DNA of 64,000 nt from positions 5,721,501 to 5,785,500 of the forward strand of contig WHVY01000004.1 in assembly GCA_022266195.1 (NCBI GenBank), written 5' to 3'. Of this stretch, positions 11,389-23,220 are shown one piece after another. Every line of letters starts with the position of its first letter. Position 1 is the first letter of the stretch. A program made the position numbers and the translations under genes. The notes under the pieces were generated by a model, which was not told where the DNA came from, did no database searches, and saw only the letters and a program-made list of their open reading frames with translations. Source of the DNA: Tetranychus cinnabarinus. Taxonomy: Eukaryota > Arthropoda > Arachnida > Trombidiformes > Tetranychidae.

Positions 11389-12596
11389 ATGAACCAAATT
11401 AACGAAATTGGTGTTGATATTAGTAGAATTTCCAATTCTTCTGGACTTTTATTCTCATTTTTGGTGAGTTTGAATGCGAAAATTGGTGTGCCGATTGTCG
11501 CTCTTTTGAGTATTACATCCATAATTGGTGGCATCTTCGATTTAAGCATTACCAATAGTCCAACAGAATCAGAAGCAACTTTGAGTTTGTATAACCCGAT
11601 TTGGTTGAAAATTTACAGCATCTACCTGGGCACAGTATTGCTGCAGTTTTTGGTTCAACGGTGCAACTATAAGCGCTTCATTTACAATATTGCATCGCTT
11701 GTGCCAACAGAATGTCCATCGACTAAATACTATCTAACATGGCAACATGGCGCTTCTAAATTTTTCATCACTTGTGGTCTTCTCTTTGAACTTGTCCTTT
11801 CAGTTTACACCACTGCACACTTGACAAAGGTAACCATGAAAGACAGTTCGTTGTTGGCCATTGCTTTATCATACTTTTTTCATTTGGTTGCTGCATGTAA
11901 CTGGATAATGGTGCTGCAGCTGATTATTGAATCATGCATCCATCTCAAATCATCACTGGTTTTCATCAACCAAATCGTCTCATCAATCCAAGCAGATAAC
12001 TTGACCATTGAGAAGGTCAGGTCGATCCGATCAACTTACTCTTCAATCATCCAAGTTACTCGTCAACTCGACTCTTTTTTGGTCTATTCAATATTCGGCT
12101 TCTACCTTTGTATATTGTACAACTGCCATTTACATTTCACCAACTTATTCATCGATAATGAATTGTCCATCTCTAATCTTCTCTGTTTCTTTGGAACATT
12201 TAGTTATTTACTTTTCGTAACATATCACATTGTCTCAATCAATTACCTTGTAATTAATTTTTCTGAACAAATCTATTCACTTTCATTTCTGCTCTTTTCA
12301 ACCGAAATAAATGCCGAGGTAAGTTGAACACACATCGATGCAGGCAAACTGTCCGACATGAATTTGCATAGTAAACATTGTCACTCTTTCTGAAATGAAT
12401 TCTGATACTTTACTTTGTTTAACTTTTTCTTTTTCATAAAATCCAGATTAATCTATTTCTTCAAAGAATTTGCCATTTTGATGTTGGCCTCACATTTGCC
12501 AAGCTTTGCATTATTACACCAAGTTTCGTTGCTTCATTTGCCACTGTTTTGCTGTCTATTGCTTTAGCTGCTCCAAGTTTCAGACGTGGTCAATAA
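11389..12596 (+). CDS. gustatory-type receptor, lineage C
   Basis: Predicted 359 aa. Exon 1 is 11389-12318, intron 12319-12446 (128 nt, GTAAGT...ATCCAG, phase 0) and exon 2 12447-12596. Very similar to the gene at 8894, including the start MNQINEIGVDISRISNSSG and the block SIQADNLTIEKVRSIRSTYSSII, but TM2 to TM4 differ more (VFFITCG-type segment, HLVAACNWIMVLQ). The stop codon overlaps AATAAA. No break is seen. A frame-shifted open frame at 12008-12220 is only a shadow. Confidence 0.75.
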
Positions 12597-12724
12597 AAGT
12601 CGAATCAAATATTCCTCAATTCTATGGTATATTCCTTCATGGTGCAGTTATAAAATGAAACTCCGTAATATGGTGAACAATGAGTTATGTCCGAAATTAA
12701 ATGCTTTAACAATGTTTTATTTTA

Positions 12725-12775
12725 AGAGAAAACTATTTCTTGATCGAATCGTACAGTCAAATTTTGGCTTTCCAC
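12725..12775 (+). pseudogene. fragment of a lineage-B last exon
   Basis: About 50 bases resemble the start of B-lineage exon 2 (LFLDRI.QSN.GF pattern, as at 4948 and 22104-lineage genes) and then diverge. No exon 1 is attached. It is a small relic, probably from unequal exchange. Confidence 0.5.
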
Positions 12776-13275
12776 TGAATGACTCCGAACCCAAGTTTAA
12801 CGCTTCACCCGCAACATGCAATGCTCTATCAGCTCAAAGATTCTTTACTCGAAAAAGTAAAAATACAATTTGATCTTATAATATGAATCATCGTGATCGA
12901 TAATAAAGTTTAACAAAACTCATTTTAATAAATCGCAAAAGCTATATTTAATAAAACTTTGCAAATCTAAATCTTTGTTTAATCTTTGTTTTAATATATC
13001 GAACAAAAATGAGCAAAACAAAACGAGAATGAGAAAAATGATAACTGATTGATTAAGAAAATTGTAGAGAACAGCGAGAATCTGTAATGCTATATTATTT
13101 ATCTGAATTTGTGAATCCATTGAATCAATAGAATTCTATTTCAAATTTTATATTCAATATTTATGATCGCGAGATTATTTTTCTGGACTATCCGAGTTAC
13201 TTCGATAACAAAAATTAAAGTAACTTTTCAGTTTGTTTGCTTGTCAGTTGGCAAGCGTTTTGTGTTCAATCGTCA

Positions 13276-13491
13276 GTTGAAATAATCTTTCCTGTCAACA
13301 ATGAAGTAAGTTGTTTAATTCAATGCATTTTAATTTTACTTGTCTTTCTATTCTATTATATTTTAGATGCAAATCTTTCTCGATCGATTCGCCAATCAAA
13401 TGTTGGCTTTTCTCTGATAACATCGACTTTTGTCACATCATTAGCTTCACTAACTCTGTCTTTTTCATTGTCGGTACCAACACTTTTTTAA
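13276..13491 (+). pseudogene. 3' fragment of a lineage-B receptor
   Basis: It retains the end of exon 1 (VNNE, donor GTAAG at 13306), an intron ending TTTTAG at 13366 and exon 2 to the TAA at 13489-13491. Exon 2 has a deletion around 13400-13415 that removes the FLKIS part and shifts the frame relative to intact B genes. The sequence before 13285 is not receptor-like. It is a truncated, non-functional copy. Confidence 0.7.
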
Positions 13492-14144
13492 CAATAAAGT
13501 TTCATGAATTATCATCAATACTGAGAAATGTTTGGATTTCAATCTGCAAATAATCAATCGACATAGTCACAGTTAGCAGGTCAGATCTTGATTCTGCAAC
13601 TTTGGATTTGTTTATGTTATTGCAAAATAATCAATTTCTTATTAAGTTCATTTGCACCGAATGTACAAATGTATATCCTTTGTATTGTCACAATAAAGGA
13701 ACGAATTATTGAAACATTAAAAAAGTAATCAATCAATTTGGATCATTCATTGAGCTTCTGTTGACAATTGTTCTATGCGGCGAATTCAATTCTCATTTTA
13801 CTTCGTATTTCGCACCTTTGCGCGACTCATGTAAATGGTCTAAAAGACTGAGCCTTTGCTCAGTGTAAAGAAGCATAAAGATGGCTTAAAAGCGCCCTCA
13901 ATTTCATAAGGATAAGGTGCTAATAAAACTTTAATAAACACCTTTCATGATAACTCTATTCAATTCTGAACCTTTCAAATCAATAGATGAGAATAATCAT
14001 TTCACTGTCATCAATTATCTTTGACATTTCTTCTGCTATTCGGTTACTTTTAGTTTCTATTAATTCATTCAGTAAGCAAAATTTCACTCTAAATTAAAGG
14101 ATAACAGTGTCTAACAGATTTGATCGCTCATTTGGATAAACAAA
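13492..14144. other. upstream region of the third C-lineage gene
   Basis: It matches the C-lineage promoter blocks at 8320-8893 and 10800-11388, including CCGAATGTACAAATG, TTTGGATCATTCAT, the ACTGAGC palindrome at 13847-13864 and the CACTGTCATCAATTAT block. No other feature is seen. Confidence 0.5.
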
Positions 14145-15353
14145 ATGAACCAAATTAATGAAATTAGTGTTGATATTAGTAGAATTTCTAATTCTTCTGG
14201 ACTTTTATTTTCATTGTTGGTGAGTTTAAACAAACGAATTGGTGTCCCAATTGTCGCTTTTTGCGGCATAACATCCATAATTGGTGGTATTTTCGACTTT
14301 TTCATTACTAATAGTCCAACAGAATCAGAAGAAACTTTGAGTTTTTTTAATCACGTTTGGTTAAGAATATACAGCATCTACCTTGGCACAACACTTTTGC
14401 TGTTTTTGATTCAACGGTCAAACTATAAGCGTTTCATTTACAATATTGCTTCGCTTGTGCCAACAGAATGTCCATCAACTAAATACTATGTAACTTGGCA
14501 ACATGGTGCTGCTAAATTGTTCATCACTGTTTGTCTTATTTTCGAACTTGGCACGTCAATTTACTCCTCAGCACTATCAACGAAAGAGACCATGAAGAAC
14601 AGATCAATGTTGATAAATGTTTTATCATACTATTTTAATTTGACTGCTGCATGTAACTGGATAATGGTGCTCCAGTTCATTATTGAATCATGTATCCATC
14701 TCAAATCATCTCTGGTTTTCATCCACCAAATCGTCTCATCGATTCAATCAGATAAATTAACCATTGAGAAGGTCAGGTCGATCCGATCAACTTACTCTTC
14801 AATTATCCAAGTTACTCGTCAGCTCGACTCTTTTTTAGTCTATTCGTTGTTTGGCTTTTACCTTTCCGTTTTATTCAACTGTCACTAACATTTCACCAAC
14901 TTATTCATCGATAATAAATTGTTCTCTATGAATCTTCTTTATTTCATTGGTACAATATGTTATTTAAGTTCGGTAACATATCACATTGTCTCAATTAATT
15001 ACCTTGTAATTAATTTTTCTGAACAAATCTATTCACTTTCATTTCTGCTCTTTTCAACCGAAATAAATGCCGAGGTAAGTTTAAACACATCGATGCAGGC
15101 AAAAAACTGTTTGACATGAATTGCATAGTAAACATTGTCACTCTTTACGAAATGAATTCTGATACTTTACTCTGTTTAATTTTTCTTTTTACATGAAATC
15201 CAGATTAATCTATTTCTTCAAAGAATTTGCCATTTTGATGTTGGCCTCACATTTGCCAAGCTTTGCATTATTACACCAAGTTTCGTTGCTTCATTCGCTA
15301 CCGTTTTGCTGTCTATTGCTTTAGCTGCTCCAAGTTTCAGACTCGGTCAATAA
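14145..15353 (+). pseudogene. gustatory-type receptor, lineage C, single premature stop
   Basis: The gene matches 8894 and 11389 over its whole length, with exon 1 14145-15074, intron 15075-15203 and exon 2 15204-15353 (stop overlapping AATAAA). The only defect I find is TAA at 14886-14888 (codon 248), where its paralogues have TTA in the sequence CH-L-HFTNLF. The frame is open and well conserved on both sides of this stop. It is therefore either a very young pseudogene, a segregating null allele, or a gene tolerating readthrough. Without readthrough the product would lack TM6 and TM7. Confidence 0.75.
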
Positions 15354-16547
15354 AAGTCGAACCAAATATTCCTTGATTCTATGGTTTTTTCAATTTTATG
15401 TTTATTTCATGATGTATAACTGCGAAACAGGGGCTTACAAACTTGTACTACACCCAATCAATTCCTCATTAGTTTCTTCAAAAAATTCCGGTAATGTGGT
15501 TCGGAGTTGAAATTTTAAATCCATCAATTTCATTCAATAAAATTCACTCGATAAAATTAATTTTCTTGAACTAACACAGACAGAATTTATTATAGATCAA
15601 TAGATTTCGAGACTATATTTATGGGATTTTTTTGATTGATTGAGATATTAGTTCTGGCCAATTCATTTTAAGAAACTTTTTATTAAAATTTAAATCATGA
15701 TACATAAACTTTTCCATGTTGCTATAGAATGAGACGCATTTGATTATTGATTATTTAAAATGAAACAACGAGAAGTGTTATAATGCGTTGTTGGTTAGTA
15801 ACAACAAAACATAATTCATTTCATTAAAATCTGATTGCAGTTCAGCAGTTTGTCTCGACCCGACTAGTTATCAGTATTATTATTAGAAAACAAAAGTAAA
15901 GTGTAGTGGTTAACTGTTTATCAGCTTCTAACTTTGATACGGCCATATTTGTTGTTGGGTTGAAACAAATATATCGTATAAACTACTGATTGATAGTTAA
16001 GATCAATGAAGAACAATTGTCCATTTTGCGAATTCAATGAAATATGAATACAAAGACTTTAGTCTCCTCACTGGCTTCATCGATTCATTAAATTTCAACG
16101 ATCGGTTGCTTCTCTTTTGTTAAAATTGTTATTGCTGCCGAAAAGACAATCAATTTAAAATTCACAAAACAAAATTCAGGATAAAATTTATTGGAACTAA
16201 AATGTGTCGAATTGATTGATCATTGTAATTATATCTATTCATGTTTTCTTGAAAATGTGATTGATTAAGTTACTGATTCCTAACAGTTCAATTCAGTTAA
16301 AACTTTTTATTACGATTCGAATGTCATGATTTGAAACTTTTTACATTGGACCAATATTTGACTCGTTTGATTATCGATCGATCTACACTATAATTAACCA
16401 ATGAGAATTAAGTTATTGGTTAGTAACAAAAGCTCATAATTCATTTAATCGTCAATCTTTAGTTTCATTTCATCAGTTGGTCTCGAGTCAAATAGTTTAC
16501 AATATCTTTACTCAATCGAAGGGAATATTAGCTAAAATATCACCAAA
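15354..16547. other. spacer with an orphan lineage-A promoter and the promoter of A2
   Basis: Positions 15640-15880 match the A-lineage upstream module (GGTTAGTAACAACA, CATAATTCATTTCATT, CTCGACCCGACTAGTTATC) seen at 25300-25540, but no receptor follows. Positions 15950-16547 are a second module that belongs to the gene at 16548 and is nearly identical to 31410-31690 and 29600-29817. Confidence 0.6.
16398..16445 (+). promoter_or_regulatory. conserved lineage-A upstream module with paired CCAAT boxes
   Basis: CCAATGAGAATTAAGTTATTGG is a near-palindrome that puts a CCAAT box and an inverted CCAAT box about 12 bp apart, followed by TTAGTAACAA and CATAATTCATTT. The same module stands 100-160 bp before the other A-lineage starts. 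The core shown here is about 150 bp from the ATG at 16548. Conservation across paralogues is seen; promoter function is inferred. Confidence 0.5.
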
Positions 16548-17688
16548 ATGAATACATCGAATGGAAACGGCTTGAATCGCGCTTCAAAAGCTGGGATAAT
16601 TACTTGGGCGCTTTTGTCTGACCGGAAACTTGTTATTCTACTCATTGCCTTTGGACTCGGATTGGATATCTGCAATTGGTTTGTTGCTTTTTCGCATTCT
16701 ACGAATAAGTTTTTTTCTGGAACTGCACTGATATTTGGCATCGAGAAACTTATTTATGCTTTGTTCATGTTTTCTCTGTGCTTTCAAAGAGATGGATACA
16801 CTGATCTGGTCATGCATTTCGAAAGCAAAGCAAAAATACAGTCGAATCATCCATCTTTAGAGGCTTATATTAAAAGAAATCGTTACATCTTTCATTTATT
16901 TACGCTCGCCAATTTCTTAATCTTATTTTCACTGGCAATTGTTCCTTTAATTGTTAAGCTTATAAAATCAAATATAAGCACCTTTGACGTCCTCTTATTC
17001 GGATCATGGCATATTGGTTTCTGTTCGCTCTTTGCTTTATTCCGTTTCTTTGTTGAAGCCTGTCTGTACATTCATACCTGTTTTATTCGAGTCGAACACC
17101 GAATAGACACATTGAACAACTCATCACATGCCTTGTCTATTGATGAAATACGGAAAGTTCGTCGATTGTATTGCTTTGCAGTTGAAACGACAGAAAAGTT
17201 CAATTCTCTGTTGTGGCCTGTAATTTCTACTTATTTCGTTGTCTCTATCGTTAATAGCCATTTCGCTTTTGCCAGAGCGATCACCGAGCCATCTCTTGCT
17301 CTTACTATGATTTGTTTTGGAGAATTCTCAATCTTCTTTTTAATAGCTTATAACATGATTTATATCAACCACCTCTCAACCAGAATCTATCAATCAGTTT
17401 ATTCCCTTTCATATAAAACAGATTCATTGTTTGCTAAAAAAGAGGTAACTCAATTTTTGATGAAAAGTCTAATCCAAAATATTAAATTATTAATGTAAAG
17501 GTTTTTAATTAATGCTCATCAATTTCAATTTTCTTATCTTTTAGGTCCAACTTTTTCTCACTCGTATTGAACGCGCTGATGTTGGCTTTACATTTCTGGA
17601 TTTGTTTGTTATCACACCAACTTGCGTTACTTCACTGGCCACTATCTCTTTGACTCTTGCATTGGCAGAACCCACTTTAATCAAATGA
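16548..17688 (+). CDS. gustatory-type receptor, lineage A
   Basis: Predicted 346 aa. Exon 1 is 16548-17444 (299 codons), intron 17445-17544 (100 nt, phase 0) and exon 2 17545-17688. Hydrophobic segments lie at about residues 26-46, 64-83, 119-141, 150-190, 220-243 and 250-277 in exon 1, with TM7 (FVITPTCVTSLATISLTLALA) in exon 2, giving seven. The start codon is in the context CAAAATGAA and aligns with the other A genes. The closest copy is at 29818: the promoters and the stretch HRIDTLNNSSHALSIDEIRKVRR are almost identical, so these two are recent duplicates. Intact frame. Confidence 0.78.
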
Positions 17689-18181
17689 TGCTAGAAGTTA
17701 TGTCTCATTTCAATGTCGCAGTTCTATGAATGTAATGTTCGTAATTTTCGATAAATTTAGCTTGTAACTGAATTGCAAATAAATGATATTATCGAGTTTA
17801 TTATCGATATTTTGACACAAGACATTTAGCCATCATTTCTCAACTCACATCGGTCATTCAAAATACTAATGCCATAATTTTAGCAGGAAAGAAAATGAAA
17901 AATGTTCCAATAAGAATTGTCCTCGAATTTGCATTTGTATTTTGAGAAGCTTTTATTTAAAGTGTTTGTAAATGACATAATATGAGTTAGAATTAAATCT
18001 CAATTTTTAATCCTTTCTACTCCTTTAATCTTTAATCTACTCTACAACCACTAGACTCTCAGTTAATCATCGTTGAAGAACTTTTCGATAATGCCAATCG
18101 CGTTATAAGCTTTGTGAGATTTCAAACCATACAAGTACTTTATAAAAAGTCCCATAATTTATCTACGCAGAAGGCGCGGTT
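17689..18181. other. 3' flank of receptor A and leader of a B pseudogene
   Basis: It has the receptor 3' UTR with AATAAA near 17779. Nothing else is recognised. Confidence 0.35.
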
Positions 18182-18895
18182 TCCCTCGACATCTGGAACA
18201 AATCGGAAGCTGCAACAATTTTCACCTTCAACTATTCGTTATTCATTTGTATCATTCTTTATAATATTGGCAATTTATGGATTATCATTTGTGGCATTTT
18301 ATTTGAATACAAGACAAGCACTACAGTCAGAAAGTATATAGTATTTATCAATTGCATAACCTGTGCTTTACATTTTTTGGCTTGTACTATTGCGTTCAAA
18401 GCGATCTGAATATATCGAATTGGTCAAATCTATTTGGAAGTCGAACTGAACTCAGTCTGGAAAATATGCTGGTTATTCGTCATTTCGATAAAACAGGTAA
18501 AACTTTACTACTTTACATCGTGATCATTAATAAAACTATGTTTTTCACTTTCCGTAGCTCTATTATGACCTTTCAACGATCTTTCTTGATTTTTTCCAAT
18601 TATTAATGAGTTGCTTTTTTAATTTTATCTATTTAATTTGCATTCTTGGCTTTCAATTATACAACCAAGTTCTTGTTGAATCAAGTCTCTACATTCATGG
18701 ATGCGCAATTTCGTTCACTTAGAAACATTGACTGTCGAGTGTTGACTAGCAATAAAATTCGTGAAACTCGTCGGATGAACAGCATTGCTTCTGAAACGAC
18801 AGAAAGGATGGATTCATTTCTAAGATTACCGATTTTCGATTTCTATTCATTTTTCGTCATTTCAGTTCACATTTATCTCGCAGAAAGGAGTGTAT
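18182..18895 (+). pseudogene. gustatory-type receptor pseudogene, lineage B, 3' truncated
   Basis: The segment follows the B genes at 22104 and 27558 from their N-terminal region (CKPKG-equivalent, poorly kept) to the TM5 area (TERMDSFLRLPIFDFYS). It has in-frame stops (for example TAG near 18340), frame changes near 18350, 18430 and 18610, and it lacks the last third of exon 1, the intron and exon 2. It is fused at about 18900 to the C-lineage upstream region of the gene at 19475. Confidence 0.75.
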
Positions 18896-19474
18896 GACAG
18901 AAAATTATTAGAACATATAAAACTATCGATTTAAGTTTATTCAATACACTAAAAATTAAATTTAAACTTTGGATTTACATTATGTTCATTTGTACCAAAT
19001 GCATGAATGTATATCTTTTGTATTGTCACAATAAAAAAACAAATTATTGGAACATTAAAAAAGTAATCAATCAATTTGGATCATTCAATTGTTCTATTCG
19101 ATAAATTCGATTCTCATTTTACTTCGTGTTTTTCATCTTTACTTGTATCTTCTGAATTGGTCCCAAGACTGAGCCTGTGCTTAGAGCAAAGGGGCAAATG
19201 ATGCCGCAAAAAGGCTGTTTCAACGCGAGTTCAACCTCATTAGAAAAAGATTCTTGATATTTTGATAGTCACATTATGATAACTTTATTCAATCCTGAAC
19301 TTTTCTAATCGATAAAAGAAAAAAATCATTCGACTGTCATCAATTCTCGTCAACATTCGGTTCTGTTCTTGCCACTTCCAGTTTCCTTAGATGTATTTAG
19401 TGAGCGTAATTTCATTTTAAAATGGAGGATAAAAGTTTGCAACAGATTTGATCGTTGAATGAGATTTTTGCAAA
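18896..19474. other. lineage-C upstream region
   Basis: Matches the C-lineage promoter blocks at 8360-8893 and 10800-11388 directly from the junction with the B pseudogene. The palindrome is degraded here (ACTGAGCCTGTGCTTAG, near 19167). Confidence 0.5.
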
Positions 19475-20718
19475 ATGAACCAAATAAGTGAAATTAACGT
19501 TAGTGTTGATTTTAGTAGAATTTCTAATTCTTCTGGACTTTTATTCTCATTGTTGGTGAGTTTAAACAAACGAATTGGTGTCCCGATCGTCGCTTTTTGT
19601 GGTATAACATCCATAATTGGTGGCATTTTTGATTTGAGCAATGCAAATAGTCCAACAGAGTTTGATGAAACTTTGAGTTTGTTCAACCACGCTTGGTTAA
19701 GAATTTACAGCATCTACCTTGGCTCAACATTGCTGCAGTTTCTAGTCCAAAAGTCAAACTATAAGCGCTTCCTCTACAATATTGCATCTCTTGTGTCAAC
19801 AGAATGCCCATCAACTAAAGACTATGTGACTTGGCAGCATGGCGCTTCTAAATTGTTCATCACTTGTAGTCTTGTCTTTGAACTTGTCATGTCTATTTAT
19901 TCCTCGACACAATTAACGAAAGAAACCATGAAAAACAGTTCAATGTTAATCATTGTTTTATCTTACTATTTTAATTTGACTGCTGCATGTAACTGGATAA
20001 TGGTACTCCAGTTCATCATTGAATCATGTATCCATCTCAAATCATCTCTTGTTTTCATCAACCAAACTGTCTCATCAATCCAATCAGATAATCTGACCAT
20101 TGAGAAGGTCAGGTGGATCCGATCAACTTACTCTTCAATCATCCGAATTACCCGTCAGCTCGACTCCTTTCTAGTCTATTCGTTGTTCGGCTTCTACCTT
20201 TGTATATTGTTCAACTGCCATTTACATTTCTCAAACTTATTCATCAATAATAAATTGTCCATCACTAATCTTCTCTGTTTCATTGGTACATTTAGTTATT
20301 TACTTTTCGTAACATATCACATTGTTTCAATCAATCACCTTGCGATGAATTTTTTCGAACAAATCTATTCACTTTCATTTCTACTCTTTTCAACCGAAAT
20401 AAATGCCGAGGTAAGTTGAAATTAAACTTTTGAACATCGATGCAGTCAACGAACAGTTGCTTTGAATTGCATAGTCATCGTTACCCTTCGTCGTGACCCG
20501 TCACCCTTTTTGAATGAATGTTTTCTTATAATTTTCTCTGTGAATCTTTTCTTTTTCATAAAATCCAGATTAATCTATTTCTTCAAAGAATTTGCCATTT
20601 TGATGTTGGCCTTACATTCGCCAAGCTTTGCATTATTACACCAAGTTTCGTTGCTTCATTTGCCACTGTTTTGCTGTCTATTGCTTTAGCTGCTCCAAGT
20701 TTCAGACGCGATCAATAG
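19475..20718 (+). CDS. gustatory-type receptor, lineage C
   Basis: Predicted 361 aa. Exon 1 is 19475-20410 (312 codons), intron 20411-20568 (158 nt, phase 0) and exon 2 20569-20718. It has two extra residues near the N-terminus (MNQISEINVSVDFSRIS) compared with the other C genes. It keeps SNYKRFLYNIASLVSTECPST, LQFIIESCIHLKSSL and HYDVGLTF-type exon 2. Unlike its paralogues it ends with TAG, which removes the AATAAA overlapping the stop. Intact frame. Confidence 0.75.
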
Positions 20719-22103
20719 AAACTGAAATTTTTATGTTCAGCTGCATGTATTTAAAGGGTGACCTGTTAATAGCGTCCACATCTTTGCAGCTTAATTGCAA
20801 TATCATCGAATTATTCAATCTGATTTTTTTAAAAAAATTAGAATTAGTTCAAGTCTTAAAATTAATATTTGTCATTTGATGCATGAAAATATTCCTTCTC
20901 TACTGAAGAATCTGAGTTGTTGCTTGAGTCCGGAAAGAAACTCTTGCCAAAAGTTTTTTTTCTATTTTATTGGATAAATTCCTCAAAATTTTTCGAATTA
21001 ATCCAATCGCCCTGCAAGACTGATGATTCAAATTTGACGGTAATTTTGTGGCCAAACGCGGCATCACAAAAAACTTTTGCTACGGTCTAATATGGTTTTT
21101 GATGTCGCCGTCGCAAAATTAAGTTTATTCACATTTGATGAGGTTTGGTTTTTCTTGTCAGACACACCTTTATATCGATTGCGGATAATTGATTTAATAA
21201 AAAAATTCAAAGGTTGATCATTGTAATAAAAACCATTCAATATTTTTTATTAATTGATATCAATTTTTTTGATTGATCAAGATAATAGTTCTAACAATAC
21301 ATTTCCAGAGCAATCTTTTATTACAATTCAAATCATGATGTATAAACTTTTCCATGTTAATCTAGAATGTGGCGCATTTGCTTATTGATTATTTTGGATT
21401 AAAATGAACCGATGAGAACTAACAAGGGGTCGGCATAAAGTGGTAATCGAGTTTCCTAATGAAATATATATTTTTAGATAACCCATCAGGGGTACATAAA
21501 AAGTGAAAAATAGTAGGTGCCCGTTTTTTGATTAACGAAAGTTATTGGCACTTTCATGGCGAACCCAAGCATATCTCTATGGACGTCGTAAAATATTTTT
21601 AAATTTTGTTTTCATCAAGAAACTTCAGCATAATGCATAGAGATATGCTTGGGTTCGCCATGAAAGTGCCAATAACTTTCGTTAATCAAAAAACGGGCAC
21701 CTACTATTTTTCACTTTTTATGTACCCCTGATGGGTTATCTAAAAATATATATTTCATTAGGAAACTCGATTACCACTTCATGCCGACCCCTTGTAAGTT
21801 ACTCGTTAGCAACAACGGTTAATAATTCATTCGATTGAAGATCTTATTACAGTTCATCAGTTTGTCTTGATTCGACTAGTTAATGGTGTCTCCACTCAAC
21901 TGAAATTTTATTCAAAATATCGACCGAAATGCCCACATCAAATGGAAATGGATTGATCATTTGAGTCGCAAGATTTCGTACGACACTCTGAAACTATCAG
22001 TATCTGCGCACTTTGATATCATTAGTTTGTATGAATGTTCACTTTCTGTGTTTGGAGCTAAATCGCATTTTACAATTAGTCGCTTTAAACCTTCACCAGC
22101 ATT
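20719..22103. other. spacer with a lineage-A promoter relic, a foldback MITE and a B leader
   Basis: Positions 21040-21930 match the A-lineage upstream region (compare 25080-25576), now split by the MITE at 21423-21794. The A module ends in a start-like ATG at 21930 with about eight A-lineage-like codons (TSNGNG) and then changes abruptly to the upstream region of the B gene at 22104 (matching 27385-27557). This is a recombination junction. Confidence 0.6.
21423..21794. mobile_element. foldback MITE, TAA target duplication
   Basis: The element is a long inverted repeat. The left arm starts CAAGGGGTCGGCATAAAG and the right arm ends CTTCATGCCGACCCCTTG; the arms run about 150 bp with very few mismatches around a loop of roughly 70 bp. 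The flanks are TAA at 21420-21422 and 21795-21797. Comparison with the uninterrupted A-lineage promoters (GAGAATTAAGTTATTGG) shows the insertion split that motif. It has no coding capacity. A 3-bp TAA duplication would suit a PIF/Harbinger-type source, but no transposase is present here to prove it. Confidence 0.85.
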
Positions 22104-23220
22104 ATGTATCGAATCCCTATTAATAACAACGAATCTTCAAGTTGCAAACCTAAAGGTTTATATGATTACATGTTGCGATTTGAAGGGAAAAAAAGTAATT
22201 TTATTCATTTTCTGCTCATTTGTGTTATTATTTATAATATCGTGGCCCTTTTATTACCATATGAAACAAGCACTACATTCAAAAAGTATATAATACTTAT
22301 CAATTGTGTAACCTGTACTTCACAGCTGATCTGGCTTATACTGTTGCGTTCAAAGCGATGTGAATATATTGAATTGGTCAATCTATTTGAAAGACAAAGT
22401 GGACTTAGCCTTGAAAATCCGCTAGTTTATCGTCATTTCGCCAAAATACGAAACAGTTTTCTATTTTACATCGTGACGATTAATGCTATAGCTGCATTTT
22501 TCAATTTCCGTAGCTGTATTATAATCTTTCAGCAATCGCATGATTTTGTCTCATCATTAAAATCTTCACTTTTTAATCTCATGCTTTTGCTTCCCGCTCT
22601 TGGCTTTCAATTATTCAACCAATTTCTTGTCGAATCAAGTCTCTACATTCATGGATGCTGGCTCATTGTAAATGAACAAATTGTTTCACTTAGAAACATT
22701 GACTGGCGAATGTTAACTAGCGATAAAGTTCGTGAAATTCGTTCGATGTACAGTATTGCTTCTGAAACGACAGAAAGGATGGATTCATTCCTTAGATTAC
22801 CGATTTTAAATTTCTATTCCTATGCTATCATCTCAGGCCATATCTATCTTGCTGAAATTATTTACGATCCATCGATAGTAAGCTTTATTATTCTAGTATT
22901 TCGCTTTCTGATAATAGCACTGATCGCTTACAACATGATATATGCGCATTATCTTTCAAATAAATGTTTCAATGATGTCTATTTCTTTTCATATGAGAAG
23001 CATCCATTTCAAGTCAACAATGAAGTAAGTTGTTTAAATCAATGCGTTCGAATCTTACCTTTCTTTTTTTCTTTTGCAGATTCAAATGTTTCTCGACCGG
23101 ATCGGACAATCGAATGTCGGCTTTTCGTTTCTTAAAATTTCTCTGATAACATCGACTTTTGTCACATCATTAGCTTCACTAACTCTGTCTTTTGCACTGT
23201 CTGTACCATCACTTTTTTAG
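22104..23220 (+). CDS. gustatory-type receptor, lineage B
   Basis: Predicted 353 aa. Exon 1 is 22104-23024 (307 codons), intron 23025-23079 (55 nt, GTAAGT...TTGCAG, phase 0) and exon 2 23080-23220. N-terminus MYRIPINNNESSSCKPKG, then MLRFEGKKSNFIHFLL, SKRCEYIELVNLFE, VESSLYIHGCW, VREIRSMYSIASETTERMDSFLRLP and a TM7 exon with LITSTFVTSL. The gene at 27558 is nearly identical over the first 80 codons and the upstream 150 bases. Intact frame. Confidence 0.77.
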
